Positions 1 to 11,950 of a stretch of 64,000 nucleotides of DNA are shown piece after piece. The notes under the pieces were generated by a model. The model worked only from the letters and a program-made list of their open reading frames with translations, searched no databases and was not told where the DNA came from. A program made the position numbers and the translations under genes. The DNA comes from Cymbomonas tetramitiformis (Eukaryota; Chlorophyta; Pyramimonadophyceae; Pyramimonadales; Pyramimonadaceae). The stretch spans positions 35,054 to 99,053 of the forward strand of contig LGRX02033498.1 of the NCBI GenBank assembly GCA_001247695.2. The letters are read 5' to 3'. The first letter of the stretch is position 1. Each line of letters starts with the position of its first letter.

Positions 1-144
1 GTGGGATCAACACATATGATCGACGATCAGGGAGTGCGCTGACACACAATGGAATCGGCGCACTGCTGCAGAGTCACTTTACATTAAATAATGTCATCAA
101 CGTACACGCATGCAACTGTAGTATAGTGAGAGAGTGTGTGTGTG

Positions 145-228
145 TTATCACGGTCTGATTTACCAATTAGATGCCTCTGTTGCTTGGCACAAATCGCACA
201 ATGCGTGGTGGTAAGCCAGAGTGAATAC
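145..228 (+). repeat. SINE family, truncated copy
   Basis: This matches the 3' body of the full-length element at 3437-3762, including the shared blocks GATGCCTCTGTTGCTTGGCAC and GTAAGCCAGAGTG. The tRNA-like head is missing, as expected for a 5'-truncated retroposed copy. It is closest to the inverted copy at 39,172-39,320. Confidence 0.6.
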
Positions 229-350
229 TACAATAGTGAGAGAGAGTGTGTGTTTACATTTATCTCGGGACAGTTATAATATGATAATTATACTGTGGCG
301 TAAGTGTTCGATATGTAATCACTATATAACATTTTGTGTATTTTCACTGT

Positions 351-490
351 CGTGAATTGCCAGTGTAGCCTTGTATACCCCGTTTGCGCCGGGAGAAGCG
401 TGGCGTATTAAGTCGCGGTCCGTGTCTACTATCGGATGCCTCTGAGTTTGGCACACGCGGTAAGTGTGTTGTGGTAAGCCAGGGTTGATT
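351..490 (+). repeat. SINE family, 5'-truncated copy
   Basis: The stretch aligns with 3594-3757 of the full-length element. Shared blocks include a GCCGGG-containing segment, a TCGCGGTCCGTG segment and the terminal GTAAGCCAG. It lacks the tRNA-like head. Divergence from the other copies is noticeable, so it is an old insertion. Confidence 0.65.
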
Positions 491-730
491 TTTAATACCT
501 GATTGCGGTGTGCATGATCAGAAGGGCAGTTTTGTCCAAGTTGCCAATGCTTCCAAATGATACCAGGATAGGGATGTCGCTACCACTCTCGTGACACAAG
601 AAATTCACAATAGCATCTAAGTATGAAATGAACCCCCTCATCCCCGTGACCCATCACACGGGACACACGCACAAACCTCGCCGGCATGAGCTACATTTGA
701 CACATTCATTTTGATCCAGATGCAAACAAC

Positions 731-751
731 TATATATATATATATATATAG
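731..751. repeat. TA microsatellite
   Basis: About ten uninterrupted TA units. Similar short TA runs occur at about 2062-2074, 5421-5435 and 6299-6316, the last next to the 340-bp repeat. Confidence 0.9.
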
Positions 752-798
752 CTGACCAAAAATACCTGTGTGTGTGTATATTGATATTTTACTCAACG

Positions 799-832
799 CA
801 GTAACAAAGTGCGTTGTGGTAATGCCAGGGTT
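799..832 (+). repeat. SINE family, 3' tail fragment
   Basis: Only the last ~35 bases of the SINE body are recognisable (GTGCGTTGTGGTAA and GCCAGGGTTGAT), matching 460-490. The fragment is short, so the assignment is tentative. Confidence 0.35.
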
Positions 833-1462
833 GATGTTTGGTTTTACTCAATAATAAGTAGTATAGTAGGCTTAATGCGTATTTGAACACACTCTTTGTA
901 ATACCGACGGGATAATAATTTACTTTGGGATCCTCATGGAACTATTATCACCCATATTTTGCCTGGCAGCGCTATAGGTTATTGTATGTAGTTATGTGCA
1001 TCCCTGTAATGAGTGTATACTAGCATATTAAAGATGACTGTGGGTTGTAGTAAGACAAACATTGACACTGTTTTATAAATAGTGCAAAGGATCGATCAGT
1101 TATATTAGCACAATCATGCGCAGGCTACATGACTGCTATGCGGCGCGCCACATGTGCTTACCTGGGAGGTCACTTTCAGACGGCGCATCTAGTATGGCAA
1201 ATCCCGGAACATAAACCGCTGCACTCGTATCTGTGGCTGTTGGTGATATGTTAAACAAGGTGGGGCTATATAGCATCAAGCCTGGGCATGCAAGTCTGCT
1301 TTGTACCCGTTGGAAAAAATCTTTTATGCTGAGTGGAGGTAATTTCAGAATCTTGCAGTCCACCATCAAGTGTTATCTCCACCGCGCCCATCACACACAA
1401 GCAACATCCCCAACCACATCAGTGCCGCACATGCTACTATGATACGGTACGAGGCACGCCGT

Positions 1463-1606
1463 TTGCTCATCAGCAACCTTATCATGACATGGAAATGCAC
1501 TACTTTTACTCATCAGCAACCTTGTCATGCCATGGAAGTGCACTACTTTTACTCATCAGCAACCTTGTCATGATATGGAAATGCACTACTTTTACTCATC
1601 AGCATT
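1463..1606. repeat. 54-bp tandem repeat, about 2.7 copies
   Basis: The units each contain CTCATCAGCAACCTTGTCATG followed by a GGAAATGCACTACTTTTA-type block. The period is about 54 bases with few substitutions. Because 54 is a multiple of three, several frames stay open across it, but I see no sign that it is coding. Confidence 0.85.
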
Positions 1607-2094
1607 CCCCCCCTTGATGGCGGTGGCACGCAAGCCACATCCACAAGTAGCGGTAAGAGACAAATCCACAAACCAACGTTTGAATAAACGTATGGCGGCT
1701 TTTTACAAAGAAATTGCTCACTCAGTTCCACGTCTATACCAGCTAACCACTGGGTCCGTACATATTTCAATGGCGAATATCTCATAAAACCGTCATGCTT
1801 TGTTGTATTTCACCGGCAGAGCAATCCTGCAGCAATTCATTATGACTAATTCTACCAAACATACAGTGTGGAGTATTCACGCAGAGAGATTGTTTAAACC
1901 CTTATTATAGCCGGTGTTGGATTTTTTTTCTTAAAGCGTGTGTTTTGCGTTGGGACCCATAACATCTCCACCTTACACACCATACTCATGCGGGTCGAAT
2001 ATGTTGTTGGAACCCACAAGACCTACATTTTAAGCTATTATGTATATATGTACTAGCATATGTATATATATATATGTGCTAGAAGTGCTGGTCA

Positions 2095-2425
2095 GATTTG
2101 TATCCTGAACAGTTTTGCATACATTTTTAGATTTTACATATAATTTGGTTTATATCTTTTCATTGAATATATGTGTATGTATACTTGATCGCTTGGGGAC
2201 TTTGTGAATAGTCGAAAGTGGCTTCACACAGGTGCGCCCAATTATCACATTTGTGGAAATGAACGGGTTATCATCCTACCATGTTTGTGTTTAGTTGAAG
2301 TTATATATTTTTTATCCCCCCGCGTTGGTTGATACCGTCCTGGTTTTTCAGGGCCCTATTTTGGGTGCCCCTGTTTCACGTTGCGTGCCCGTAAGTGGTG
2401 TGGCAGGGTGTATACAAAATATATA
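2095..2425 (+). repeat. 340-bp interspersed repeat, copy 1
   Basis: It is about 80 percent alike to 6317-6655 over its whole length. Shared blocks include GGAAATGAACGGG, a CCCCCCGCG tract, TTTTGGGTGCCCCTG and CAGGGTGTATACAAAA. Both copies follow a TA-rich microsatellite. I do not recognise the family and see no coding capacity. Confidence 0.75.
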
Positions 2426-2749
2426 TGTTAGACATATATCACGAGATATATCACAATATCCAAGGAAATTTGGAGTTTCAAAAGCGACTTTCAGTCAAAT
2501 GCCCAATGACAGGTAGGGGAGAGTCGTCCATGCACGCGTAAAATCTTTAAAAACAAAAAGGACATTCATTTCAATGTTTTCCCATACTTAAGCAATATTT
2601 TGATGATTTCCGCCTACAAGTGCGTATATATCGACCTTGCCCTTAGTATATTGGGTTCCCATGGATGAATATCGTAAATTTTGAACATATATGGCCATGC
2701 ATGTGCAAGCTGAAGCCGACGCCTTCACACATACAGTATGCCCATTTAA

Positions 2750-3290
2750 CCCCTCTTCCGGTAACGGAATCTCTCACTTCTCTGGGATCATACCTTTTCT
2801 GGAATATCTACATCTCTAGAGATCCGATTCAATTTTTGAAAATACTCACGGAAAGGTCTGGTTCAGGCGGATCCGATAAGCCTATGCAAATTCATTTTTA
2901 TCAACTACACACAATACTACGCTCAATAGAATCATAAAAGAAAGCCACTATCATTATGACGTGTACTCACAATATGATAACCCTATTCATGACCCTAGCA
3001 CGCCAATGTACTGTTTAGTCGAGGACTGAAAGTAGGGTCAGTGTTAGGGTTATAAACAATCATGTTAGGGTTGATACGAGGGATGAATACTTTCGGTAGG
3101 TAAAAAACCGCTGCGCGTTTGTAAATACTTTTTACATTTTTCCTAGTGTCACTTGTTTAAGTGTATGGCTAGTCGCGCCTTGAGTAGACGTTTCCAAAAC
3201 TATTTTCAAATTGCCATTTGGCTACGGAACACCGCCAGAATCCAAATTTTAGTGTTTGTTACGCTAGCGTAACAAATACCAGAAGAGGGG
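2750..3290. mobile_element. 541-bp MITE flanked by TTAA
   Basis: The left end starts CCCCTCTTCCGGTA and the right end, read on the opposite strand, starts CCCCTCTTCTGGTA. TTAA lies directly outside both ends (2746-2749 and 3291-3294). TTAA target duplications are typical of piggyBac-type elements, so this is probably a non-autonomous member. The right end carries a perfect palindrome around GTTACGCTAGCGTAAC. No ORF is present. Confidence 0.55.
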
Positions 3291-3436
3291 TTAAGCTCAT
3301 TTTGGACTGAAATGAGGGCCCCAAAAGATGCTTTTGTCGGCTCACTTTGGCATCGATGGGTATGGTGAGTGTATATGGCTATCACATACTAGCATATCCC
3401 CAAGCATGTATAAATGCATAGTATGGACATCAAGTT

Positions 3437-3511
3437 GCTCCTGTAGCTCAGTGGCATAGAGCGGTCGCACTAGAGAGCGATTCGTGGCAGGTTCAAATCT
3501 TGCCGGGGGCA
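3437..3511 (+). tRNA. tRNA-like head of a SINE, 8-nt anticodon loop
   Basis: The 75 bases fold into a cloverleaf. The acceptor stem is 7 bp (3437-3443 with 3504-3510, two G-U pairs). The D stem is GCTC/GAGC. The anticodon stem is 5 bp (3464-3468 with 3477-3481). The T stem (3487-3491 with 3499-3503) closes the loop TTCAAAT. The stem sequences resemble tRNA-Arg(UCU), but the anticodon loop is ACTAGAGA, eight bases instead of seven. It is therefore unlikely to be a working tRNA. It sits at the 5' end of a SINE body and would supply the Pol III promoter. Confidence 0.6.
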
Positions 3512-3762
3512 TTTTCCGCCCCTGGCATTTGAAAGGATCAACCTGACGTGTACAGTGGATTCGTCACTACCATTTATGGAATCCATCGACCAGCGTGAAT
3601 CGCCATTGTAGTCTTGCATGCCCCGCCCGCGCCGGGTAAAGCGTCGCGTATGTATGCCGGTGGTATCGCCTGGTGTGCATGTAAGTCGTGGTCCGTGTTC
3701 ACTATTGGATGCCTCTGTTGCTTGGCACATGCCAGTCGCTTTGTAGTAAGCCAGAGTGTAAT
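3437..3762 (+). mobile_element. Full-length tRNA-derived SINE
   Basis: The tRNA-like head (3437-3511) is followed by a ~250-bp body that recurs, without the head, at 145-228, 351-490 and 799-832, and in inverse orientation at 6715-6790 and 39,172-39,320. Head plus dispersed truncated bodies is the hallmark of a SINE. It would depend on a LINE reverse transcriptase acting in trans. I could not define a poly-A tail or a target duplication. Confidence 0.65.
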
Positions 3763-3862
3763 TAAATAGTATGGACATGCGCCCGTATGTATATCGAGTT
3801 TGTGGTAGATGCTGACAACTTACGTGCCGACGTGTGAAGGCAAAATGATCAACATCGTTTTG

Positions 3863-3905
3863 TTACTGTTACGCTAGCGTAACAGTCACCGGCTAAGGGG
3901 TTAAA
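3863..3905. repeat. Second copy of the GTTACGCTAGCGTAAC palindrome end
   Basis: A perfect palindrome around GTTACGCTAGCGTAAC is followed by GGCTAAGGGGTTAA. This is the same arrangement as the right end of the MITE at 2750-3290. No matching left end was found, so it is probably a solitary or broken copy. Confidence 0.5.
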
Positions 3906-5639
3906 GGTAGCATGTGTGTATTTTTGTATATTTTAGGTATTGAAATCACGTGACTTCTATATTTAACGTTTGGACCTCGGTTCAAAAACATGTTTTGATC
4001 TACCCTTTCCTCTAGCTACCAAAAAGTTCGTTGCAGAAGCTCGATTTGTGTGTTTAAGGTGTTTTCTAGGGAAAATGTTTTCCCTGTAAAATGCCCCCCA
4101 AAAATGTGCCCGAAACCCCCCAAAACCTCCAATAAGCGCTACATTCCGAAGGCGGTACCTTAGTTTTAGTAATATCGTATCACTCTAAAAATACCATCAC
4201 ACCATATACAAATGTATTGATATGACACCATATATTAGAGGCATCCAATAGCTTTAGTAATATGTCTTGGAGATACACTCCTTTTTTAAGATAAAAAAAG
4301 TTACGGTTATCTTTAAAATATCCTTATTTTAATCGATTCATCTCCTGCTTTTGGCACCTTCTCCACCGCAAGACCCAAGAATATTTATGGCAAAAAAATG
4401 CCTGAGCTTTTTTAACCAGACAAAGTATTGTGTTATACTCTAATTTGACACATACTTAAACTCTGCTTCGAAATAAACGTCGACAGTATGATTTGTGAAA
4501 ATTCTATAATATGTTATCACAATTTGGTTCGGTTGTTCCATACCATACCCGGTTTCGTCTCCTTACCGGTTACTCATTACAGTAATCACTGAATATCTGA
4601 AAAAGGATGACGCTGCTGTCACATTCACTCCATAAGCACAGATTGAACACTCAGGCTAGTGTCTGAGTAGAGAGCCAGACTATCATGCGTGTTACCCTAC
4701 CTGCTGTCCTATTAATGCACAATGGGCACAAGAAGCAAAAAAGACCTGCACAGGCTGCGCATAGGCCCATCTCCAACCAATGGAAACCCACAAATGCCAA
4801 CGCACACACACACCGATGAAATATACACATATATATCCATTGTGTATGATAGAAGCTTTTATTGTTGTGGTCTGTATTTGTTTTTTGTGTCTAATGTGTC
4901 TCGCATGCTCCCAACACGAACACGGTACATACATAATCATATATGGTATGAGGTTTCTTGTGCAGTCTCACTTGCATAATCACCTGTCAGCCGCTGGCAG
5001 CGCGTGCGATCGTAGATTGTGCGCACTAGCTTTTTCTACGGATCGATGCACATCATATATGTACACATCATCAGTATATCACTCCAAAACCACCACCATC
5101 ACGTCATATACAAATGTATCGACTCGACACTGAATGTAGACATCATGCGTGTGTCGCTCACATGCAATATCAATGGTGTGTGTGTCGGCATATGAGGTGC
5201 ATGCGAGGTATTGTGATATGTAGGTATTTGGGATTATTGTCCATTAAATGCGAATACATCTCGGCTTGGATGAGTTGAAATGTACGAGCTTACTTTTTCT
5301 CGGAACTCGACAACACCATGGTGCGCACCCTGCAACCATCCACGTGTTATCTTTGAAGCTATCTTCATGTGATTTGTCATATTTACCACAGCCCACCTGA
5401 TCCACGCACATTGGCAGCATATATATATATATATATAAGAACAGCATGCCCATACATTATGAGTGTGCACAATCCGTCCCCGGGATATGCTTGGGGCATA
5501 ATCATATCCAGCACTCCAAAACACCATAATATTTCATATTATTGGTGACAACGTGTATCAGAGGCATGCAGGGTCGCGCATACCGTGCCAAACACTTATG
5601 TGCCAGTGCGGCGCGCGGCCGGGAAGACTCATTGGGACA

Positions 5640-5745
5640 GAACCACAGCTATACATTATCTACACACCCTGCAATGTGATGCCAATAAAGGACTCTCACA
5701 ATACAAAGCGAGAACTTGGGGCACCCAAAATCCCAGATTAAAAGT
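5640..5745 (-). repeat. 340-bp interspersed repeat, degenerate inverted fragment
   Basis: Read on the minus strand it shows TTTTGGGTGCCCC, followed about 60 bases later by CAGGGTGT, in the same order as the copies at 2095 and 6317. Similarity is patchy. Confidence 0.35.
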
Positions 5746-6316
5746 ACAGTAAGTGCCGACCGTTAAGAAAACAGGAATTTCAGCGTCAACCAGCTTTTCC
5801 CTTATTTTCATAACAAGCTTATATATGGAGTGTTATGTGTTAAATATTGTGACGACGATGCGAAAAAGCTGGCCGATTTCTTAACGTAGAGTTCTCTTAA
5901 CGGTAAGAACTTACTGTAGGCATTGATGGAAGATATATCGTGACAATCTCTCAAGCATCGCGGGTACCCAATTTGGTGAATATTGCAGGCTGGCCTAAAA
6001 TCTCCGGTTTTCTTAAAGGCGAGTCGTCATTATTGTAATCATATGCAGTTTGCATGCTGTGTGTGTGTGTGCGTGTGTGTAGGGGGGCAGGGGAGAGACA
6101 TATTGGTGTTCGTGCAGTATTACGCTGCCTGCTGAGCAAGGTGCTACATGCTGTGATGAAATATGCCATATACTGTTAGTATACACCCGGTGAGTCACAT
6201 CGTGCATCCGATTGCGCCACTAAAACATAGATATTTGTGTGTGTGTATGTGTGCCATGTGAGGCACTCGTTACATATGGGCAAATCAAGGTACTACAATA
6301 TATATATATATATATA

Positions 6317-6655
6317 TGATTTGCATCTGAACAGTTTTTCATATATTTTAACATTATACATATAGTTCAGCTTACATCTTTTGGTTGAATATATGTATAT
6401 CTGCTTATTTGTGTGCTTGATCGCTTAGGGACTTTGTGAGCATTTTATATCAAGGGTGTCTACATACAGGTGTGCCCACCTATCATTTGTGGAAATGAAC
6501 GGGATATCATCCCTCCATGTTTATGTTTAGTTGAATTTCTATATATTTTACCCCCCCGCGGTGGTTGATACCGGCCTGATTTCCAGGGCCCAATTTTGGG
6601 TGCCCCTGCTTCACGTTGCGTGCCCGTAAGTACCGTGACAGGGTGTATACAAAAC
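6317..6655 (+). repeat. 340-bp interspersed repeat, copy 2
   Basis: Counterpart of 2095-2425, similar over the full length and likewise preceded by a TA run. The element appears non-coding. Confidence 0.75.
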
Positions 6656-6714
6656 CATATATGATGCAATGTCTGTTTGATCACTAGCATCATCAATATT
6701 TATGTAGGAAATGA

Positions 6715-6790
6715 TAGCATTCACTCTGGCTTACCACCACGCATTGTGCGATTTGTACCAAGCAACATAAGCATCAAAATAGCATGTTAT
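6715..6790 (-). repeat. SINE family, inverted 3' fragment
   Basis: On the minus strand it carries the terminal SINE blocks (GATGCTTATGTTGCTTGGTAC and GTAAGCCAGAGTGAATGC). It is nearly the same as the corresponding part of 145-228. Confidence 0.6.
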
Positions 6791-7333
6791 ATAGTCTCCA
6801 CACAGCCTTGCTTGTCGATGTGATCGTCTACTGGCATCATCGACGCACCGAGTCAACTCTCGAGATCTTGGCTTTTACTTTGATATTATTTGCTTGTTTT
6901 ATTTACACTTTGCTGCATTTTGATTAGCAATTCCAATGATCCCGCCAACCGGCTGCGACTAAAATTGATGAGAGTGGTCACTCACGATTTTATCACATCA
7001 ATCTGCAGTCTGTTTGTTTGACGGTTCGTTTACGGATGTATATCATGCACACGACCGCAGTCATCACTTCGTTATCAGTGCCGTAAAATTTGCTTTCATT
7101 GTTAGCGCACTCCCCTGATCTCCCGCACAGACATCTAGCCCATCGCAGACATCTAGCCCATCGCAGCCATCTAGTCAGTCAGCATACTACACTATTGTGA
7201 TTGGTGTTCTTATGTTTTAAGAAAAAAGTGATTACAGTATGTGATTTGCCCAGGTCTGCTGTCCTGATAAATAACAGGGGTATTCATAATTATAGCATTC
7301 TTATAATTGTAATTACTGTATGCAAATGTTGGA

Positions 7334-7356
7334 CAAACACACACACACACACACAT
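7334..7356. repeat. CA microsatellite
   Basis: About eleven CA units. Another short CA run lies at about 8189-8203. Confidence 0.85.
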
Positions 7357-9299
7357 ACCTGGACCGCTTACATCCATACGCTGGCAGACGCCATGCAGGT
7401 CTTGTGCAGGGAGAAAGCGCGATCTCCCACACAACTGACGGACCACCTTCGAAAGTCTGGGAAATATTCATGCACATTGGCATCAGACTGCTTATGCACA
7501 TTAACATATCGGGGTGAGGATGAAGTAGTTTGCATGCATTGTAGATTGCCTGGCCATAATGAAACATCGCGTTCCTGAACAACAAAATCCAACAATTCAT
7601 ATAAATCAAGGAGTCAGTACAGGCTGCACATACACTGTAGCAAAATGTAAAGATGGCGGATACCGTTACACAAAATATATATGAAATCTAATACAACATC
7701 GATAGCGCAACGCAGGTCAGAACATTCGTTCATGATCCAACTAGCAATAATCTGCACCATCGCTGACTTCAAAATTTCCAACGTAAGTGCCATTAGCATG
7801 ATTGTAGTGTGCAATATCATGGCGGTTGTGTCTTTTTATCTGGTTGCCACTACACGTACTTGCATGCATAAATCGACACAATCACCCAGAAATTGGCAAA
7901 TAACCGCACGATACGCAACGCTCTCGGTTTCCGTTTATAAAATCAGGATACTCATTATGACGTCCTACTCATAGCCGCCGGCATTTGCGATCGATTCATC
8001 ATAAATTCATACTGTACAATGACCATAATCTTGCACAAAATTAGGAGACTGCGGCTACCATGTATAAACCATTGATTGCACAATCATTCAGTACATTGAT
8101 ATATGACATATACATGTATTTTGGGTGTCAGTATTACATACGCGTGCGCGCACAAGGATTATGGTGGTTCATTCTTCCTGCTGCCATACACACACACACA
8201 CACAATTGCATGCAACGAGCCAACAACCAATGTGGGGCGCCCAGATGAGAACATGCGAATAAATCATGTCATATTCATTACACAAATATGGCGCGGTAAG
8301 GGTGTTGTGTACCCTCGCTTGTACCCTCGCTGGCATACGGTGATATGTATCAATGAGTGTCTGTATGCAGATATGTGTAGGTGTAACAAACTGATGAAGG
8401 GCATGCCTAGTGGTAAGCATATCCAATTTTGAATAATGGCAGATTTCAGATGTACACGGCTAAAAGCAAACATTTAATGTAACGAAACATTAAGTGAGCT
8501 GCAAGCAGATAAATGATCTAAATTGCATTATCCTGCGAGGCCGCTGCTTTTGGGGAATAGCATGGCTGTAAGAAGCAGTCTCGAGAGGTCCGTCGTCACC
8601 AAAACCACCTTGGTGAATATTTGCATATGCATTTTGCACCTGCAGGCATACGAGACTGCTGGTTGCTATATGTCGCGATAGTAGTCTTAGTCGTACGTAA
8701 TAGCGCAATACGTGTACTGTATTTACACGTGCCTGTCGCCACCGAGCAGGCGTTGCATCGACGATTAATGAAAACATCGTTTCGGTAACCAAGAAAACGA
8801 GAACACACCACCGAATCGATTCGAACACACACAGTGACTACACCTGCATGACGATGATCTACTGTACGATGGCTACATTTTCATCCCCAACGATGATAAT
8901 GCCCCTACTGTCGAGGGATGCGCAGTATTACATGTTAGTAATACGTTTTTGCTGTGCATGCGTGCATGTAGCTATATGATACATTGTTGAAAGCTTGCAT
9001 CGATCGATCTACACACACACAGCGAACGGCATGAGATCGACCAACAAAGCTTGACCCATCATCATCCCGAGTGGATGTGGCCACAAAATCAAGAAGCGAG
9101 GGCGGGGCCGTGACAAAGATACCACAAGCGCATACATATTCCCAACCCAAATGCAAAGCATGGAAAGATGATACGATGTGACCGATCGTCGCCAAACAAG
9201 CTGTTGGTCTGCGGGTTACGGAGTAAGCGGACCTGTGGCATGCCCCCGGTGGCTCCCGGTCGATGGATGGGACACAATTTGGTCCATGAACCATATGTC

Positions 9300-9303
<4 letters not shown>

Positions 9304-9350
<47 letters not shown>

Positions 9351-9372
9351 CACACGCACACGCCCACACGCC
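9304..9372. repeat. Long CA/CG-interrupted microsatellite
   Basis: Some twenty uninterrupted CA units pass into imperfect CACGCACACGCC units. It lies immediately 3' of the glycosyltransferase-like exon on the opposite strand, where further exons would be expected, so it may have disrupted that gene. Confidence 0.9.
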
Positions 9373-9463
9373 CACACCGGCCCGCGCACGCACCGACTCG
9401 CGCACGTCCACACCACACCACCCATGATGAATTCGACTGTATAGAGTGGAGGAGAAGCAACTT

Positions 9464-9787
9464 CTATGACATTATGTGGACTTCAAGGGCGTACGCGCTC
9501 TCATGCGGTTGCTGCACAAGTACTTTTCGAATATCAGAGGTCGTAAGCCATTCATTATTCTCAGAGTCGTTTGCTGGCAGCATCATCGGACTGCTTTCTC
9601 CTGCATCGACGAACTGAACGCCATAGCTCGCCACCATATCTATATGTTCGGTTCCGCACACGAGTATTGGCATATGACCTCGTGCCTTAAGCGCGACAGC
9701 AACAGCGATAATTGGCTGAATGTCGCCACGCGTGCCGAATGACGCGAGAACTATGCGCAATGGGCGATTCATATGCGGAGTTTTCAC
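9464..9787 (-). CDS. Glycosyltransferase family 28-like N-terminal exon
   Basis: The 107-residue frame contains IVLASFGTRGDIQPIIAVA, then ALKARGHMP, then VASYGVQFVDAG. This is the N-terminal nucleotide-sugar glycosyltransferase fold of GT28/UGT-type enzymes such as sterol 3-beta-glucosyltransferases. FGTRGD..P is the glycine-rich loop near the acceptor site. Family members exceed 400 residues, so only the first ~70-80 residues are present. The frame loses family resemblance after VDAG and ends at a stop. Either a splice donor lies near its end or it is a gene fragment; I found no later exon on this strand. Two possible starts exist, MKTPHM and MNRPLR; the second is closer to the usual family N-terminus. 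The substrate cannot be told. Confidence 0.6.
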   Translation of the reverse strand: MKTPHMNRPLRIVLASFGTRGDIQPIIAVAVALKARGHMPILVCGTEHIDMVASYGVQFVDAGESSPMMLPANDSENNEWLTTSDIRKVLVQQPHESAYALEVHIMS

Positions 9788-10044
9788 GCGTCAGTGCCGG
9801 TGGCCGTGTAGATCGATGCATGTGCGCATAATCTATTTGAATAATTTTGATAGGCGGAGTGCGGCTAGCAAATCACCTAGCTAATCATAGCATGCCATGA
9901 TATATCTGAGTACGCGCACGCGAGCGTACGCGCTCGCGTGTGAGGACGTGCGCGTGCATGTGTGCGGATTTTCTCCAGGACCGTCCGTCGGTGTTATGAA
10001 ACGCGACTTTGACATTAATGTTGGTATTCGCTTACCAAGAGGCA

Positions 10045-10154
10045 AGCACATAGGTGTGCATACATACGGTGCACGCGGTCATGCCATTAATAATGTGCTT
10101 CACGTCTTTGTTTTGCTTGGCGAGGACGTCTGGTATCTGATATCGATGAACTGA
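10045..10154 (+). pseudogene. Possible degenerate GT28 N-terminus
   Basis: The plus frame HIGVHTYGARGHAINNV... VLLGEDVWYLI resembles the first beta-alpha-beta unit of GT28 enzymes (hydrophobic strand, then G-x-R-G-D/H). It lies 260 bp from the better exon at 9464-9787 but on the other strand. The match is short and the catalytic context is missing. It may be a decayed paralogue or chance. Confidence 0.2.
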
Positions 10155-10159
10155 TGTAT

Positions 10160-11950
10160 GCGGCTATAAGTATATGAACGGCAGTTATATATGGATTCAG
10201 AGCACCACCCGTTACGGCATTCGCACACAATGATATAACTATCGGCCATCGAAGGCTACGCCTTACTCATCGATTGTTGATATTTGCGCATTATTCATCA
10301 GAATGGCGATACGTGTGCACCGCCGTAGTGGAAATCTCGACAGCTTTGTCAACTGCCACCTATCTTAAGCAGAGGTACTGATGGCGCAGACGTGAAATGC
10401 AGATGGTGTCGGTAGGAATTCCTAGCGGTCGCATGTGCGTACGGAGATTGATCTAAAATAAACCATCCACATCCTGATGAGCACTGATGGCCTCTTCATG
10501 CACGATATCTTCGGGTACCGCACAGGAACGATCGATACGAAAGATTGTGCGGTGATTGCATTCCTCTATCGCTATCGCTCCCACGACTTTCGTTTATTAG
10601 TATTGATCGGTGACTCTATGCCGCCCTCCCCCTAATGGCATCGTCCTAGCACAATTCTCCGTGGTAAGCTCACCCCGTCATCCTTACCCTGCTTTTCTGC
10701 ACATTTCAACAACCCCTAAACTACTCGTCACCAGAGTTTCTCCGAGCGCGGCCTGTGACACGCGAGGGTCGGCGTTACAGTTCATCGAAGAGGCTCGTAG
10801 AAACGGACTTATGGACCCCAGAATGTTACAAACCCTAAATATATATTTTAGTCCATAAGCTCTGTGGACAAGAGGAACCTCTAAACGGCGATTTCTTCCG
10901 ATAACTAATATGCACGATCCTGTTTTAGGCGCAACCAGCAATTATTTCATCGCCATTTTCTAATCCCCCCAGTTCTACGCCGCCAGCATGTCGACGGTGT
11001 CACGATTCCTGATCAGCTGCGCACTTTAGAATTCGAGGAAGCCGACAGGAAGGTATGCTTCCTCTTGTGGACAGATCTGACCCAGTAGGAATTGTGAGTG
11101 CAAACGTCTTTGAGCCAACCTGACTCAGGTCCTGACAAAATACTACAAACTGAGGTATATCACTATTTTTGTTGGATCATCTGGTGTGATACATGTACTC
11201 TGTCTACACGACTCTATTCAATTTCAATAGCTTTGTAAAGGATATCAGGAAGGGTCATAACTACACACATCGCAAATGTTTTCCGAAAGCTGAGGAAGAA
11301 AATAACTGTACCTGGGTTCTACATTCATGCAGGCGAAACCCAGCTCCAAAATTAATTTCTCTTCAATATTGTTATGTTAATCTTACCTGCATGCTTGCTT
11401 ACATTTTCTTCCTGGAACTAAGCATGGAATTTATATATTCAGCAAACTGCTTTCGCCCGGGCCACAGATTCGTAGAGAGGGATACTGTGGGTCATTTTGT
11501 TCCTTGTTTTACCTCATACAGATGCCAATGTTTTCATCAAGGCCAATTATCCTGCGTCCGATGTGGCTGCAGCCACACAGCATTTTAAAATGTGCTCCCG
11601 TGCAAAGCGGGTTAGGTCTACTCGCATTATTACTTAGAGGAGCTTTTGGCAGGCATCCGAGACGTGCTATAAATATAAATTGATTGCGTCCCACGCTCAT
11701 CACTTGGATATGCTGCGACTTGAAAGCCCCTGCATTCTGGTAGCTCCCAGTTAATGCTGACGACCACATTCTCTGCACAGAATTACGAGGCAGCCGTGTC
11801 AGAATAGCTGTGCAATGTGCATATAACCCTGCCACCATCGATTATCGATGCATTGTCGTCAATCCACGATCGTCGTGACTGTGCAAACACCGCGGTTTGA
11901 AGCAGGGCTTCCATGCGATCTATGCGATCTCGCATAACATACTGCATACA
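10160..11950. other. Stretch without a supportable gene
   Basis: No recognisable coding sequence. It includes one copy of a 135-bp repeat (10,745-10,880). Open frames such as plus 11,193-11,588 (131 codons, Cys-rich C-terminus) show no family resemblance. The last exons of the methyltransferase at 12.0-13.9 kb could lie here on the minus strand, but I could not identify them. Confidence 0.4.
10745..10880 (+). repeat. 135-bp interspersed repeat, copy 1
   Basis: It matches 18,946-19,076, sharing GACACGCGAGGGTCG, TCGAAGAGGCTCG and TGTTACAAACCCTAAAT. A GGTTTAGGG-like motif sits in the middle. Function unknown. Confidence 0.75.

Larger units (their letters stand above)
1..9463. other. AT-rich repeat-filled gene desert
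   Basis: No protein-coding gene could be supported in this stretch. Open frames are short, lack recognisable motifs and overlap repeats. What it holds is listed separately: SINE copies, a 340-bp interspersed repeat, a TTAA-flanked MITE, palindromes, and TA and CA microsatellites. The remaining sequence is AT-rich and unremarkable. Confidence 0.6.
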
